Below are positions 52,716 through 62,048 of a stretch of 64,000 bases of DNA, one piece after another. Each line of letters opens with the position of its first letter. The first letter of the stretch is position 1. The stretch spans positions 4,278,001 to 4,342,000 of the forward strand of contig NZ_CP023439.1 of NCBI RefSeq assembly GCF_002354895.1, read 5' to 3'. This DNA comes from Thauera sp. K11. Lineage in GTDB: Bacteria; Pseudomonadota; Gammaproteobacteria; Burkholderiales; Rhodocyclaceae. A program made the translations under genes and the position numbers. Under the pieces are notes generated by a model that ran no database searches, had not been told where the DNA came from, and was given only the letters and a program-made list of their open reading frames with translations.

Positions 52716-52738
52716 GGTCTATCCCCGTCGTGTCGAGC

Positions 52739-53188
52739 CTAGCGCAGGCCATCCGCGCGCTGGAACTGGTTGCCCACCAGCGGCCTGGCGTCCGTCTGCG
52801 GCACGTGGCACTGCATGCAGAAGTAGCGCCGCGGCGAGATGTTCGACAGTTCGCCGCCATCGCGGTCCTTGAAGTGGGTCAGGCTCACCTTGGTCGCGCC
52901 GCTCTCCTTGTAGCGGCTCCACGCGTGGCAATCCATGCACTTGTTGAAGTTCATGGTGACCTCGTAGCCCTCGACCTTGTGCGGGATCAGCGGCGGCTGC
53001 TGCACGTAGTCGCGCTGCATCGGCGCCTGGTCGGGAAGGGTCTTGAAGCCGCCGGGGGACGCCTCCGGCGCCGCCACGTCGGCGCCGCGTATGCTCTTGA
53101 CGGCCTGGGCGCTCGCGGACGGCGGCAGCGCGGCAAGGCCGAGCGCAGCCACGAATGCAAGCACGCGTTTACGGATTGGTCTGTTCAT
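52739..53188 (-). CDS. napB: Dihaem cytochrome c subunit NapB of periplasmic nitrate reductase
   Basis: A 149-residue protein with a signal peptide ending at SASA-QA (about residue 27) and two haem sites, CMDCH (84-88) and CMQCH (124-128). It passes electrons from NapC to NapA. ATG 53188 overlaps the napH stop (ATGA). Confidence 0.95.
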   Translation of the reverse strand: MNRPIRKRVLAFVAALGLAALPPSASAQAVKSIRGADVAAPEASPGGFKTLPDQAPMQRDYVQQPPLIPHKVEGYEVTMNFNKCMDCHAWSRYKESGATKVSLTHFKDRDGGELSNISPRRYFCMQCHVPQTDARPLVGNQFQRADGLR

Positions 53189-54120
53189 GACTCGCTCCTG
53201 TTGAATCGGGTCGTAATGCGGAAAACGCTCCTGCCGCAGACGTCGACGCAGCGGCCGCAGGCGGTGCAGTCGCCGTCCAGGATCAGCGGATGGCCCTGGC
53301 CCACGCCCTTCAGCGCCGGACGGATGACCTGGGGTTCGGGGCACACGGCGAAGCAGTCCATGCAGTCGTTGCAGGCCGAGCGGCGGGCGGCGGACACGCG
53401 CAGCACGGCGGCGCGCCCGAGCAGGCCGTAGAAGGCGCCCTGCGGGCACAGGTGGCCGCACCATCCGCGCGGAGCGATGAGCAGGTCGTACAGGAAGATG
53501 CCGCCGACGATGCCCCATGCCAGGCCGAAGCCGAAGATCAGCGCGCGATGGAACATCGACACCGGATTCACCCATTCCCACGCCAGCGAGCCGGTGGCCG
53601 CCGCCGCCAGCAGGACGAAGCCGAGCAGCCAGTAGCGCGTGCCGCCCGCGGGCGCCTTGCCGCCCTTGAGCCCGAGGCGCCGCCGCAGCCAGGCCGCGGC
53701 ATCGGTGACGAGGTTCATCGGGCACACCCAGGAACAGAACAGCCGGCCGCCGAACAGCAGGTAGAACGCCAGCACGATGCCGCCGCCGAGCAGCGCCTCG
53801 CGGTAGGGCCAGTGGCCGGCTGCGAGCTGCTGCGCGACGAGGAAGGGGTCGGTGAGCGGCAGCACGTCCAGCGTCAGGCTGGACGCCAGGCTGCCCTTCA
53901 CGATCCACGCGCCGAGCCACGGACCGGCGAGGAAGACCGCGAGGATGCCGATCTGGGACAGGCGCCGCAGCAGCAGCCACTTGTGCGCCCGCAGCCAGCC
54001 CTTGGCCGCGACCGCCTCGCGCCCCGGACGTGCCACCACGCCACGCTGCGCCGCCCCGCGCACGCTGGTGGGCGGCGGCGGCTTGCGGCCGGCCGCGCCG
54101 GCGGAATCCTGCGTGCTCAT
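53185..54120 (-). CDS. napH: Membrane ferredoxin-type protein NapH
   Basis: A 311-residue protein with four or more membrane helices, two cytosolic CxxxCP motifs (FCSWVCP and WCGHLCP) and two C-terminal 4Fe-4S motifs (CNDCMDCFAVCP and CTACGRCVDVC). It forms a quinol dehydrogenase with NapG. ATG 54120 lies in the second half of a 14-bp tandem duplication spanning the napG/napH junction; a GTG three codons upstream is the alternative. Confidence 0.92.
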   Translation of the reverse strand: MSTQDSAGAAGRKPPPPTSVRGAAQRGVVARPGREAVAAKGWLRAHKWLLLRRLSQIGILAVFLAGPWLGAWIVKGSLASSLTLDVLPLTDPFLVAQQLAAGHWPYREALLGGGIVLAFYLLFGGRLFCSWVCPMNLVTDAAAWLRRRLGLKGGKAPAGGTRYWLLGFVLLAAAATGSLAWEWVNPVSMFHRALIFGFGLAWGIVGGIFLYDLLIAPRGWCGHLCPQGAFYGLLGRAAVLRVSAARRSACNDCMDCFAVCPEPQVIRPALKGVGQGHPLILDGDCTACGRCVDVCGRSVFRITTRFNRSES

Positions 54121-54144
54121 GGCTTCCACCTCATGGCTTCCACC
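54117..54144. repeat. Perfect 14-bp tandem duplication at the napG/napH junction
   Basis: TCATGGCTTCCACC occurs twice in a row (54117-54130 and 54131-54144). Removing one copy would give the ATGA stop/start overlap seen at the other nap junctions. The duplication leaves both reading frames intact and puts a decoy ATG between them. Confidence 0.9.
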
Positions 54145-55027
54145 CCGAATCGAGGCCGCCCGGCTTCGGGAACGGCTTGTAGTCGGGCACCGCCTGTTCG
54201 TCGCCGGCGGGCCCCTCGCCCGGGCCGACGCGGGTGTCGCCGTGGGCCTTGCCTTCCAGTCCGCGCACCGGCAGCTCGACCTGTTCGCCGATCAGCGATT
54301 CGCCGGCGGCCTTCTTCTCTTCCCAGCCGCGCAGGTAATGCTCGGCCTTGGAGCCCTGGGCGAGCCGTACCGGCAGCACCTTGATCGCCGCTTCGCCCGG
54401 CAGCACGCAGGACTTCTCGCACTTGCCGCAGCCGGTGCAGTGCTCGGAATGCACCGTCGGCAGCAGCATCGCGTGGCGGTCGGAACGCGGATTGTGGATG
54501 CGTTCGAGGGTGATCGCCTTGTCGATCACCGGGCACACCCGGTAGCAGACGTCGCAGCGTAGGCCGAGGAAGTTGAGGCAGTTTTCCTGGTCGATCAGCA
54601 CGGCGAGGCCCATCTTCGCCTTGCCGATGTCCTTCAGCCCGCGGTCGAGCGCACCGGTGGGACAGGCGGCGACGCAGGGAATGTCGTCGCACATCTCGCA
54701 CGGAATCTTGCGCGCCTCGAAGTAGGGCGTGCCGGTGGCGACGCCGTCACCTAGTCTGGCAAGTTGCAGCGTGTCGTAGGGGCAGCCGCGCACGCACAGG
54801 CCGCAGCGCACGCAGGCGGCGAGAAAAGCGGCCTCCGCCAGCGCGCCCGGCGGCCGGATGGCCGTCGCCGGCAGGGCCGAAGCCTGACGGGCGTACAGGC
54901 CGGCGCCGAGCGCCAGCAGCCCCGCGCCGCCCGCGACGCCGGCCGCATCCTTGAGGAAGCGGCGGCGCGAGGACGGCACGGCGCCCGACTGGCCGCCGGC
55001 CTGGCCGCGTTTGTCCTGGTCGCTCAT
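54131..55027 (-). CDS. napG: Periplasmic ferredoxin-type protein NapG
   Basis: A 298-residue protein with a Tat signal (SSRRRFLK then a hydrophobic stretch) and four 4Fe-4S motifs, including [43 protein letters not shown] and [11 protein letters not shown]. It relays electrons with NapH to NapC/NapAB. Its last codons overlap the 14-bp duplication. Confidence 0.93.
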   Translation of the reverse strand: MSDQDKRGQAGGQSGAVPSSRRRFLKDAAGVAGGAGLLALGAGLYARQASALPATAIRPPGALAEAAFLAACVRCGLCVRGCPYDTLQLARLGDGVATGTPYFEARKIPCEMCDDIPCVAACPTGALDRGLKDIGKAKMGLAVLIDQENCLNFLGLRCDVCYRVCPVIDKAITLERIHNPRSDRHAMLLPTVHSEHCTGCGKCEKSCVLPGEAAIKVLPVRLAQGSKAEHYLRGWEEKKAAGESLIGEQVELPVRGLEGKAHGDTRVGPGEGPAGDEQAVPDYKPFPKPGGLDSGWKP

Positions 55028-55069
55028 GATCCGTACTCATCCGCCCCCGGCCGCATGCCCTTTCCCGCC

Positions 55070-57616
55070 TCAGGCTTTGACCACCTTCACCGCGCACTTC
55101 TTGTAGTCGGTTTCCTTGGAGATCGGGCAGGTGGCGTCCAGCGTGAGCTTGTTCACCAGCCGTCCCTCGTCGAAGAAGGGCACGAAGATCAGCCCGACCG
55201 GCGGCTTGTTGCGGCCGCGCGTCTCCAGCCGCGCGACGATCTCGCCGCGACGCGAGGCGACTTTCACCGCCATGCCGCGCTGCAGGCCGCGCCTGGTGGC
55301 GTCGTCCGGGTGCATGAAGACCTGCGCCTCGGGCACCGCCTTGTGCAGTTCGGGCACGCGGCGGGTCATCGAGCCGGTATGCCAGTGCTCCAGCACGCGG
55401 CCGGTGCACAGCCACATGTCGTACTCGGTGTCGGGCTTCTCGGGCGGGTCCTGGTAGGGCAGCGCGAAGATCACCGCCTTGTTGTCCTTGTGGCCGTAGA
55501 ACTTCACGCCCTCGCCGGACTTCACGTACGGGTCGTAGCCCTCGCGGAAGCGCCACAGCGTCTCCTTGCCTTCGACCACCGGCCAGCGCAGGCCGCGCGT
55601 CTTGTGGTAGAGGTCGAAGTCGGCGAGATCGTGGCCGTGGCCGCGGCCGAACATGGCGTATTCCTCGAAGAGGCCCTTCTGCAGGTAGAAGCCGAGCACC
55701 TTCGATTCGTCGTTCATGTAGCCCTTGATGGCGTGGCCGTTGGCCTTCTCGACGTCGGCGAGCGGGAACTTGTTCACCTGGCCGTTGGCGTACAGCACGT
55801 CGAACAGCGTCTTGCCCTTGTATTCCGGCTTCTTGGCGATCAGCTCGGCCGGCCACACCTCCTCGACCTTGAAGCGCTTGGAGAACTCCATGTACTGCCA
55901 CAGGTCGGACCTCGCCTCGCCCGGCGCCGGTACCTGCTGGCGCCAGAACTGGGTGCGGCGCTCGGCATTGCCGAAGGCGCCTTCCTTCTCGGCCCACATC
56001 GCGCTCGGCAGGATCAGGTCGGCCGACAGCGCGGACACCGTCGGATACACGTCGGACACCACGACGAAGGCTTCCGGATTGCGCCAGCCCGGATAGATCT
56101 CGCCATTGACGTTGGGCCCCGCCTGCATGTTGTTGGTGGTGGTGGTCCAGTAGCACTTGATCTTGCCGTCCTTCAGCGCCCGGCTCTGGGCCACCGCGTG
56201 CAGGCCGATCTTGGCCGGGATGGTGCCCTCGGGCAGCTTCCAGATCTCTTCCGTATGGGCGCGATGCACCGGATTGGTGACGACCATGTCCGCCGGCAGG
56301 CGGTGGGCGAAGGTGCCGACTTCGCGCGCCGTGCCGCAGGCCGAGGGCTGGCCGGTGAGCGAGAACGGGCTGTTGCCCGGCTCGCTGATCTTGCCCACCA
56401 GCAGATGGACGTTGTAGATCATGTTGTTCACCCAGGTGCCGCGGGTGTGCTGGTTGAAGCCCATGGTCCAGAACGACACCACCTTGCGCTTGGGGTCGGC
56501 ATAGACCTCGGCGAGGCGCTTGAGCCTGTCCACCGGCACGCCGGACAGCCTGGAGACATGCTCGGCCGTGTAGGTGGACACGAACCTGGCGAACTCGTCG
56601 AAGCCGATGTCCCTGGCCGCGCCGGTGTCGCCCTTGGGCTTGCCCTCGGCGTCCGGGTAGCCGTTGCTCGCGGCCTTGGCCTCGAGCGGATGGTTCGGAC
56701 GCAGGCCGAAGCCGATGTCCGTCTCGCCCACCTTGAACTTGACGTTGCGATTGACGAAGGCGGTGTTCACCCGCTTGGTCTGGATGATGTGGTTGCAGAT
56801 GTAGTTGAGGATCGCCAGGTCGGTCTGCGGCACGAAGATCATCGGGTTGTCGGCCAGTTCGTACGAACGGTGCTCGAAGGTCGACAGCACATGCACTTCG
56901 GTGCCGTCCTTGGACAGGCGGCGGTCGGTGATGCGGCTCCACAGGATGGGGTGCATCTCGGCCATGTTGGAACCCCACAGCACGAAGGTGTCGGTGTTCT
57001 CGATATCGTCGTAGCAGCCCATCGGCTCGTCGATGCCGAAGGTACGCATGAAGCCCGCCACCGCGGAGGCCATGCAGTGGCGCGCGTTGGGGTCGATGTT
57101 GTTGGTGCGGAAACCCGCCTTGTAGAGCTTGGAGGCGGCGTAGCCTTCCCAGATCGTCCATTGGCCGGAGCCGAACATCGCGATCGAATCCGGCCCGTTG
57201 GCCTTCATCGCGGCCTTCCACTTCTCGGCCATGATGTCGAACGCCTGGTTCCAGGTGATGGGCGTGAACTCGCCGTTCTTGTCGTACTTGCCGTTCTTCA
57301 TGCGCAGCAGCGGCTTGGTGAGCCGGTCCTCGCCGTACATGATCTTGGACAGGAAGTAGCCCTTGATGCAGTTCAGGCCGCGATTGACGGGCGAATCCGG
57401 GTCGCCCTGCGTCGCCACCACGCGGCCGTTCTGCACGCCGACCAGCACCGAACAGCCGGTGCCGCAGAAGCGGCAGGCCGCCTTGTCCCAGCGGATCCGG
57501 GTCCCGTCCGGGCTCCTGGTCTGCGCTTCCGCGACCACCGGGATGCCGATGCCGGCGCTGGCCGCCGCGGCCGCAATCGCGTTGGTCTTGATGAATTCGC
57601 GTCGATCCATGGTCAT
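55070..57616 (-). CDS. napA: Periplasmic nitrate reductase catalytic subunit NapA
   Basis: An 848-residue molybdoenzyme. The Tat signal begins [10 protein letters not shown]; mature NapA opens with the 4Fe-4S motif [13 protein letters not shown] and a fourth Cys in GLNCIKGYF. The Mo-ligand Cys is in [17 protein letters not shown], followed by [15 protein letters not shown]. Length is normal. It reduces nitrate to nitrite in the periplasm. One base separates it from napD. Confidence 0.97.
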   Translation of the reverse strand: MTMDRREFIKTNAIAAAAASAGIGIPVVAEAQTRSPDGTRIRWDKAACRFCGTGCSVLVGVQNGRVVATQGDPDSPVNRGLNCIKGYFLSKIMYGEDRLTKPLLRMKNGKYDKNGEFTPITWNQAFDIMAEKWKAAMKANGPDSIAMFGSGQWTIWEGYAASKLYKAGFRTNNIDPNARHCMASAVAGFMRTFGIDEPMGCYDDIENTDTFVLWGSNMAEMHPILWSRITDRRLSKDGTEVHVLSTFEHRSYELADNPMIFVPQTDLAILNYICNHIIQTKRVNTAFVNRNVKFKVGETDIGFGLRPNHPLEAKAASNGYPDAEGKPKGDTGAARDIGFDEFARFVSTYTAEHVSRLSGVPVDRLKRLAEVYADPKRKVVSFWTMGFNQHTRGTWVNNMIYNVHLLVGKISEPGNSPFSLTGQPSACGTAREVGTFAHRLPADMVVTNPVHRAHTEEIWKLPEGTIPAKIGLHAVAQSRALKDGKIKCYWTTTTNNMQAGPNVNGEIYPGWRNPEAFVVVSDVYPTVSALSADLILPSAMWAEKEGAFGNAERRTQFWRQQVPAPGEARSDLWQYMEFSKRFKVEEVWPAELIAKKPEYKGKTLFDVLYANGQVNKFPLADVEKANGHAIKGYMNDESKVLGFYLQKGLFEEYAMFGRGHGHDLADFDLYHKTRGLRWPVVEGKETLWRFREGYDPYVKSGEGVKFYGHKDNKAVIFALPYQDPPEKPDTEYDMWLCTGRVLEHWHTGSMTRRVPELHKAVPEAQVFMHPDDATRRGLQRGMAVKVASRRGEIVARLETRGRNKPPVGLIFVPFFDEGRLVNKLTLDATCPISKETDYKKCAVKVVKA

Positions 57617-57617
57617 T

Positions 57618-57872
57618 TCATGCCTCCAGATGTTCGAGACCTTCGTCGGTGTATTCGTAGGCGAGCGTCACGCCGTGGACTTTCGGCGCCATGTTCACTG
57701 CCAGGATGGAATCGGCGACCGACCAGCCCTCGCCGTCTTCGACGGTGACGACGATCCTGCCGGTCTCGGCCGACGCACCGTGCATCTCGACGCCCGGGAT
57801 GCCGCGCAGGCTTGCCTGCACTTCGGGGAAATCGGCGGGCATCGCCCGCACGACCAGACTTGCGACCTTCAT
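57618..57872 (-). CDS. napD: NapD, NapA signal-peptide-binding chaperone
   Basis: An 84-residue ferredoxin-like fold protein: [20 protein letters not shown], then [19 protein letters not shown]. It binds the Tat signal of NapA during cofactor insertion. ATG 57872 overlaps the napF stop (ATGA). Confidence 0.92.
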   Translation of the reverse strand: MKVASLVVRAMPADFPEVQASLRGIPGVEMHGASAETGRIVVTVEDGEGWSVADSILAVNMAPKVHGVTLAYEYTDEGLEHLEA

Positions 57873-58390
57873 TGCTTGACCTCCGTGGGGGCGTTCATCG
57901 CATCTGCATCCATGGACCGCAGCTCGATCGCCCGCACCGGACAGGGCCCGGAGCAGGCGCCGCAGCCGTTGCAGGCATCGGTCTCGAGCACGGGCAGCGC
58001 CACCCCGCCCAGGCGCGGGCGAAAGCGGATGGCGGCGGCCGGACAGGCTTCGCCGCAGACCCGGCACTCGACGCCCTGCGCCGCCAGGCAGGCTTGGCCG
58101 ATGCGCACGCGCAGCGTCCAGGGGGGATCCTCGGCCTGCTCGCGGTACAGCGCGCGGGGTTCGCAGCGGCTGACGCACTCGCCGCAGAAGGTGCATTCAC
58201 CGCCGGCGAAGTCGACGGCGGGATAGCCGCCGTCGGCGCGCACCAGGATCTGCGTCGGACAGTGGTCGATGCAGGCAGCGCAGCGCGTGCAGTGGGCGAC
58301 GAAATCGGCCTCGTCCCGCGCCCACGGCGGACGCTGGGCGGTGGCGGCAGCGGCATTCACGCGTCCGCGCAGAAAACCACGGCGCGACAT
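57869..58390 (-). CDS. napF: NapF ferredoxin-type accessory protein
   Basis: A 173-residue cytosolic protein with 4Fe-4S motifs CTRCAACIDHCP, CTFCGECVSRCE, CRVCGEACP and CNGCGACSGPCP. MSRRGFLRGR at ATG 58390 matches NapF starts; a longer frame to 58462 would run through the FNR box. First gene of the nap operon, 72 bp after that box. Confidence 0.92.
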   Translation of the reverse strand: MSRRGFLRGRVNAAAATAQRPPWARDEADFVAHCTRCAACIDHCPTQILVRADGGYPAVDFAGGECTFCGECVSRCEPRALYREQAEDPPWTLRVRIGQACLAAQGVECRVCGEACPAAAIRFRPRLGGVALPVLETDACNGCGACSGPCPVRAIELRSMDADAMNAPTEVKQ

Positions 58391-58461
58391 CGAGGCGGCT
58401 TCCACAGGCTCTTCCCGGCAACTGATCGTTCGCATTAAAGGCCATGACGCGAACCGGGCCA

Positions 58462-58475
58462 TTGATTCGCATCAA
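58462..58475. promoter_or_regulatory. Perfect FNR/Dnr-type box upstream of napF
   Basis: TTGAT, four bases (tcgc), ATCAA: a full consensus site. It lies 72 bp upstream of the napF start in the only gap between nap and narL, so it most likely controls the nap operon. The Dnr-like regulator encoded at 61311 has a matching recognition helix. Confidence 0.85.
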
Positions 58476-58537
58476 GCCTGCACCCGCGGAAGGGGTTTTT
58501 TCACAACGGGAAAACGCCTGCCCTCGCAGCCGGGGAT

Positions 58538-58555
58538 GGCGGGCCGGAGCCCGCC
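58538..58555 (-). terminator. Hairpin after narL
   Basis: Perfect 7-bp stem GGCGGGC / GCCCGCC with a four-base loop, 10 bases past the narL stop. No T-run directly follows, so termination efficiency is uncertain. Confidence 0.5.
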
Positions 58556-58565
58556 CGTGCGGCGC

Positions 58566-59210
58566 TCAGCGGCGCAGGTGCTCCACCGCCCACACCGCGG
58601 CCTCGACCCGCGAGCGCAGCTCGAGCTTGCGCAGGATGTGCTTGACGTGGACCTTCACCGTGCCTTCGGCGATGTCGAGTTCGCGCCCGATGAGCTTGTT
58701 CGACAAGCCGGCGGCGATCTTCTCGAGGATGCGCACTTCCTGCTCGGTGAGTCCGGCCGCCGCCGCGGTGTGCGGCCGGTTGTCGCCGCGCAGGGCGGCG
58801 GCGAGCAGGTGGGTGAGCTGCTCCGACACGACGATGCGCCCGGCCGCGGCGTCGCGCAGCGCGGCCATCATCGCCTCGGGCTCCATGTCCTTCAGCAGAT
58901 AGCCGTCCGCACCGGCCTGCAGCGCCGCGACGAGGTCGGCGGCGCGGTCGGACACGGTGATCACGACCACGCAGGCGTCCGACTGCGCCGCGCGCAGGCT
59001 GCGCAGCACCTCGATGCCGCCCATGTCGCGCATGTTGAGGTCGAGCAGCATCAGGTCGGGCTGGAGTTCGCGCGCCAGCACCAGTCCTGCCGCGCCGCCG
59101 GCCGCCTCGCCGACCAGGCGGAAAGCGGGGATCGTCTGCAGCATCTGCGCCAGTCCCTTGCGGAACAGGGGGTGGTCGTCGACGATCAGGACGCGTTGCT
59201 GCTCGCTCAT
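58566..59210 (-). CDS. narL: NarL-type nitrate response regulator
   Basis: A 214-residue two-domain response regulator. The receiver has acidic pair VDDHPLF, phospho-Asp in LMLLDLNM and Lys in GYLLKDM. The C-terminal LuxR-type helix-turn-helix is LTEQEVRILEKIAAGLSNKLI then GTVKVHVKHILRKL. It is encoded just after its sensor (ATGA overlap at 59207-59210) and next to nap. Confidence 0.92.
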   Translation of the reverse strand: MSEQQRVLIVDDHPLFRKGLAQMLQTIPAFRLVGEAAGGAAGLVLARELQPDLMLLDLNMRDMGGIEVLRSLRAAQSDACVVVITVSDRAADLVAALQAGADGYLLKDMEPEAMMAALRDAAAGRIVVSEQLTHLLAAALRGDNRPHTAAAAGLTEQEVRILEKIAAGLSNKLIGRELDIAEGTVKVHVKHILRKLELRSRVEAAVWAVEHLRR

Positions 59211-61120
59211 CGAAGCGGGTTCTCCAGGGCGGGGGGAAGGGGTGCCGGCGCGTGGTGGCTGGCGATGAAGCGCAGGCCGACCCGCGTGCCGCCGCCAGGC
59301 CGCGGGCTGATCTCGAGCGTGCCGCCGAGGCCGCGCGCGCGTTCGCGCATGATGGCGAGGCCGTGATGCTGCCACGGATCGGCAGGCGATCCGCCCAGAC
59401 CCACGCCGTCGTCCTCGATGACGACGCCGACCTCGCCGCCGGGGCCACACGACAGGCTCACGGACGCCCGCCGTGCATTGGCGTGGCGCACCATGTTGGA
59501 CAGCGCTTCGCGCACGATCTGCAGCACATGGACTTCCTGGTTCGGACTCAGCCCGCAGTCGGCGAGCCGGGTGCTCAGTTCGACCTGCACGCCGCCGCGG
59601 GCCGCGTGCTCCTGCACCGCCTCGCGCAGCAGGGTCGGGAAGTCGCCCGACAGTTCGAGGCGGAAGGACACCAGCAGCTCACGCAACTGGCGGTAGGCCG
59701 CGCCGATGCCCTCGCGCAGGTCCGCCAGCACCGCCGCGGCCTCGGCCGCGCGTGCGGGGTCGCCGAGCAGCGGCTGCAGCAGGCTGACCTGGATCTTCAT
59801 GTACGACAGGGCCTGCGCCAGCGAGTCGTGCAGTTCGCGCGCGATCACCGAGCGCTCCTCCTGCAGCGCGAGCAGGCGCTCCTGCTCGCCGCGCCGGGCG
59901 GCGCCGAGCGCCATGCCGATGTGGCGGGTGAGCGCCTCGACGAGCTGGAACTGCCAGTCCTCGAGGCGTGCCCCCGCGGGCAGGGTGAGCCGCAGCATGC
60001 CGTAGTGGTATTCGCGGTCGCGCAGCGGGATGCGCAGCAGTTCGGCCTCGCGCGCCGGCGGATCGATGCGCAGCGGGTGCGCCGACGCGCGGCACGCGCC
60101 GCAGGCGGCATCGCCCAGGGCCAGGCGTTCGGGACAGGCGCCCAGCGTGGAGGCGATCACCGTGGCGGGCCCGTCGTGCCGCGGTTCGATGCACACGAAG
60201 CTGCTCGCCAGGCCGGCGATCTGCTCGATGTCGCGCAGCGTCGCCTCGTAGGCTTCGGGTGCGGTCGGCGTCTGGTAGAGGCGCGCGATGGCGTGATAGA
60301 GCAGTTCCAGCGAGCGGTTCGAGCGCTGCAGCGCGGCCGTCTTGTCGGCCACGCGCTGTTCCAGCGTCTGGTACTGGCGCGACATCTCGTTGGCCATCAG
60401 GTTGAAGGTGGCCCCGACGCGGCCGAGTTCGTCGTAGCCGACGTGCGTCACGCGGGCGGAGAAATTGCCGCGCGCGATCCCCTGCGCCGCCCGCAGCAGA
60501 TCCACCAGCGGGCGATGCACCGAACGATGCAGCATCAGCAGGGCCAGCGCGATGACGACCAGGATGGCGGCGATGGCGGCGGCGAGAATCTGCTTGAGGT
60601 CGGCGATGCGGGCCTCCGTGTCCTGCTCGAGCACGGTCACCAGCGTGTCGAGCTGCCCGACGAAGAGATCGACCTCCACGAGCAGTTTCTCGACGTTCTC
60701 CTGCGCCATCGGCGCCTTCTCGCCCATCGTCGCCTCGAGGCGCGGCCTCAGGCTGGTGTGCCAGGTGACATCGATGCCGCGGTAGGTGGCGGCGAACAGG
60801 CCGCCGGGGTTGCGCTGCACGGCCCGCTGCAATGCCGGATGGGCAAGGCCGCGTTCGAAATCGTCGATCGCCCCGTGCACGCGCTCGCCGGACAGGCCGC
60901 CGCCCAGCGCGTCGGTGGCGACCAGTCCGGCCACCCGGTGGGTGAGGCGCCGCAGGCTGCCGGCGACGTTGATGGCGCTCGCACTGCCGCGCATGCCTTC
61001 GGCGACCATGACCGACGCGCTCATGCCGGCCAGGCCGATCAGCGCCAGGGCGATCAGCGCCAGCGCCACCACCAGCAGGATCGAATGCCGCACGAGCCAG
61101 CGCGGCAGCATCAGCCCCAT
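59207..61120 (-). CDS. narX: NarX-type nitrate/nitrite sensor histidine kinase
   Basis: A 637-residue membrane kinase. Helix 1 (HSILLVVALALIALALIGLA) is followed by a periplasmic domain starting with a P-box-like INVAGSLRRLTHRVAG, then helix 2 (AAIAAILVVIALALLML), HAMP, a central Cys-containing domain and the HisKA_3 motif ARELHDSLAQALSYMK. The ATP domain has REALSNMVRHA and DDGVGLG. ATG 61120 is chosen for an AGGAGG six bases upstream; an in-frame start at 61171 is possible. It phosphorylates NarL in response to nitrate or nitrite. Confidence 0.9.
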   Translation of the reverse strand: MGLMLPRWLVRHSILLVVALALIALALIGLAGMSASVMVAEGMRGSASAINVAGSLRRLTHRVAGLVATDALGGGLSGERVHGAIDDFERGLAHPALQRAVQRNPGGLFAATYRGIDVTWHTSLRPRLEATMGEKAPMAQENVEKLLVEVDLFVGQLDTLVTVLEQDTEARIADLKQILAAAIAAILVVIALALLMLHRSVHRPLVDLLRAAQGIARGNFSARVTHVGYDELGRVGATFNLMANEMSRQYQTLEQRVADKTAALQRSNRSLELLYHAIARLYQTPTAPEAYEATLRDIEQIAGLASSFVCIEPRHDGPATVIASTLGACPERLALGDAACGACRASAHPLRIDPPAREAELLRIPLRDREYHYGMLRLTLPAGARLEDWQFQLVEALTRHIGMALGAARRGEQERLLALQEERSVIARELHDSLAQALSYMKIQVSLLQPLLGDPARAAEAAAVLADLREGIGAAYRQLRELLVSFRLELSGDFPTLLREAVQEHAARGGVQVELSTRLADCGLSPNQEVHVLQIVREALSNMVRHANARRASVSLSCGPGGEVGVVIEDDGVGLGGSPADPWQHHGLAIMRERARGLGGTLEISPRPGGGTRVGLRFIASHHAPAPLPPALENPLR

Positions 61121-61310
61121 GGCCTTCCTCCTGTCGAACCCCGCACGCCGGAGCGCCGCGCCATGCGACATGCATCCGCCCCCGAATACCTCCTTGGAGG
61201 TACGGCATGCCTCGAATGCGCCGCGGCAGCGCATTGGATATGGACTTCATCACATCTAGACTTCACACCATCGCCACGCCCTGTGCGTCATCGTCAAGGA
61301 GTGACGAAGC

Positions 61311-62003
61311 ATGCATTACGAAATCCCGGCGCCGTCCATCCCGCAGTTGCGGCGCATCCCGCCCTTCGATCTGCTGGCCGACGGTGCGCTGCACCGGCTG
61401 CTCTCGGGTTCCAAGCTGATACGCGCGGAGCGCGGCGAGATTCTCGCACAGGCGCAGGACGTCGCCACCAGCATCCATATCGTTCTGGACGGCGAGGTAC
61501 GGTGCGTCCTGCTGTCCCCCTCCGGCAACGAGAAGCTGCTGCGGCTGGTCGGCGCCGGCGACCTCTACGGTGAGGAAGCGGCGCTGCTCGGCCGCCACTA
61601 CATGGCCACCGTCCAGGCCCAGCGCCAGACCCGCCTGCTGGTCGTGCCGGTGGCCGCTTTCCGCCATGCGATGGCCGAGACCGCGGCCTTCGCGCAGGCC
61701 ATCACCATGCGGCTGGCCGCCGCGGCCTATGAACTGATGGCCCACCTGCAGCTCTGTGTGCAGCTCAACAGCACCCAGCGGGTGGCGCAGTACCTGGCCC
61801 AGCTCGCCCCCGAGGATGCGGAGCGCTGGGAGATTCACCTGTCCAGCGACAAGCAGACCATCGCCGCCCAGCTCAACCTCACGCCCGAGACCTTTTCCCG
61901 CGTGCTGTCGCGCTTCGCGCGCGAGGGCCTGATCCGCACCGAAGGCCGCCGCCGGGTGGTGCTGGACAAGCTTTCGCAGTTGCGCAACTGCGCCGCGCAG
62001 TAG
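61311..62003 (+). CDS. dnr: Crp/Fnr-family regulator, Dnr-like
   Basis: A 230-residue regulator with a cyclic-nucleotide-type beta barrel (HIVLDGEVRCVLLSPSGNEKLL, GDLYGEEAALLG), a dimer helix and a helix-turn-helix with recognition helix TPETFSRVLSRFAREGLI, close to that of FNR. The N-terminal Cys cluster that holds the 4Fe-4S centre in FNR is absent, which points to an NO- or haem-dependent Dnr-like protein. It probably binds the TTGAT-N4-ATCAA box ahead of napF. It is divergent from narX. Confidence 0.82.
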   Translation: MHYEIPAPSIPQLRRIPPFDLLADGALHRLLSGSKLIRAERGEILAQAQDVATSIHIVLDGEVRCVLLSPSGNEKLLRLVGAGDLYGEEAALLGRHYMATVQAQRQTRLLVVPVAAFRHAMAETAAFAQAITMRLAAAAYELMAHLQLCVQLNSTQRVAQYLAQLAPEDAERWEIHLSSDKQTIAAQLNLTPETFSRVLSRFAREGLIRTEGRRRVVLDKLSQLRNCAAQ

Positions 62004-62048
62004 CGTCTCCGCCGGAACCGCAGGCGCCGCCGCGTGCCGGCACGCCGG

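Noticed and set aside
52030..52860. Extending the gumC-like gene upstream through napC to 52860
   Set aside because: The extension is out of frame with napC, whose four haem motifs are unmistakable. MPEFRTLTH at 52029 is the sensible start.
54764..57748. A 994-codon open frame opposite napA and napG
   Set aside because: napA on the other strand has complete catalytic motifs and the expected length; this frame shows none.
59252..61573. A 773-codon plus-strand frame opposite narX
   Set aside because: narX is clearly coding (HAMP, HisKA_3, ATPase motifs); the opposite frame is composition-driven.
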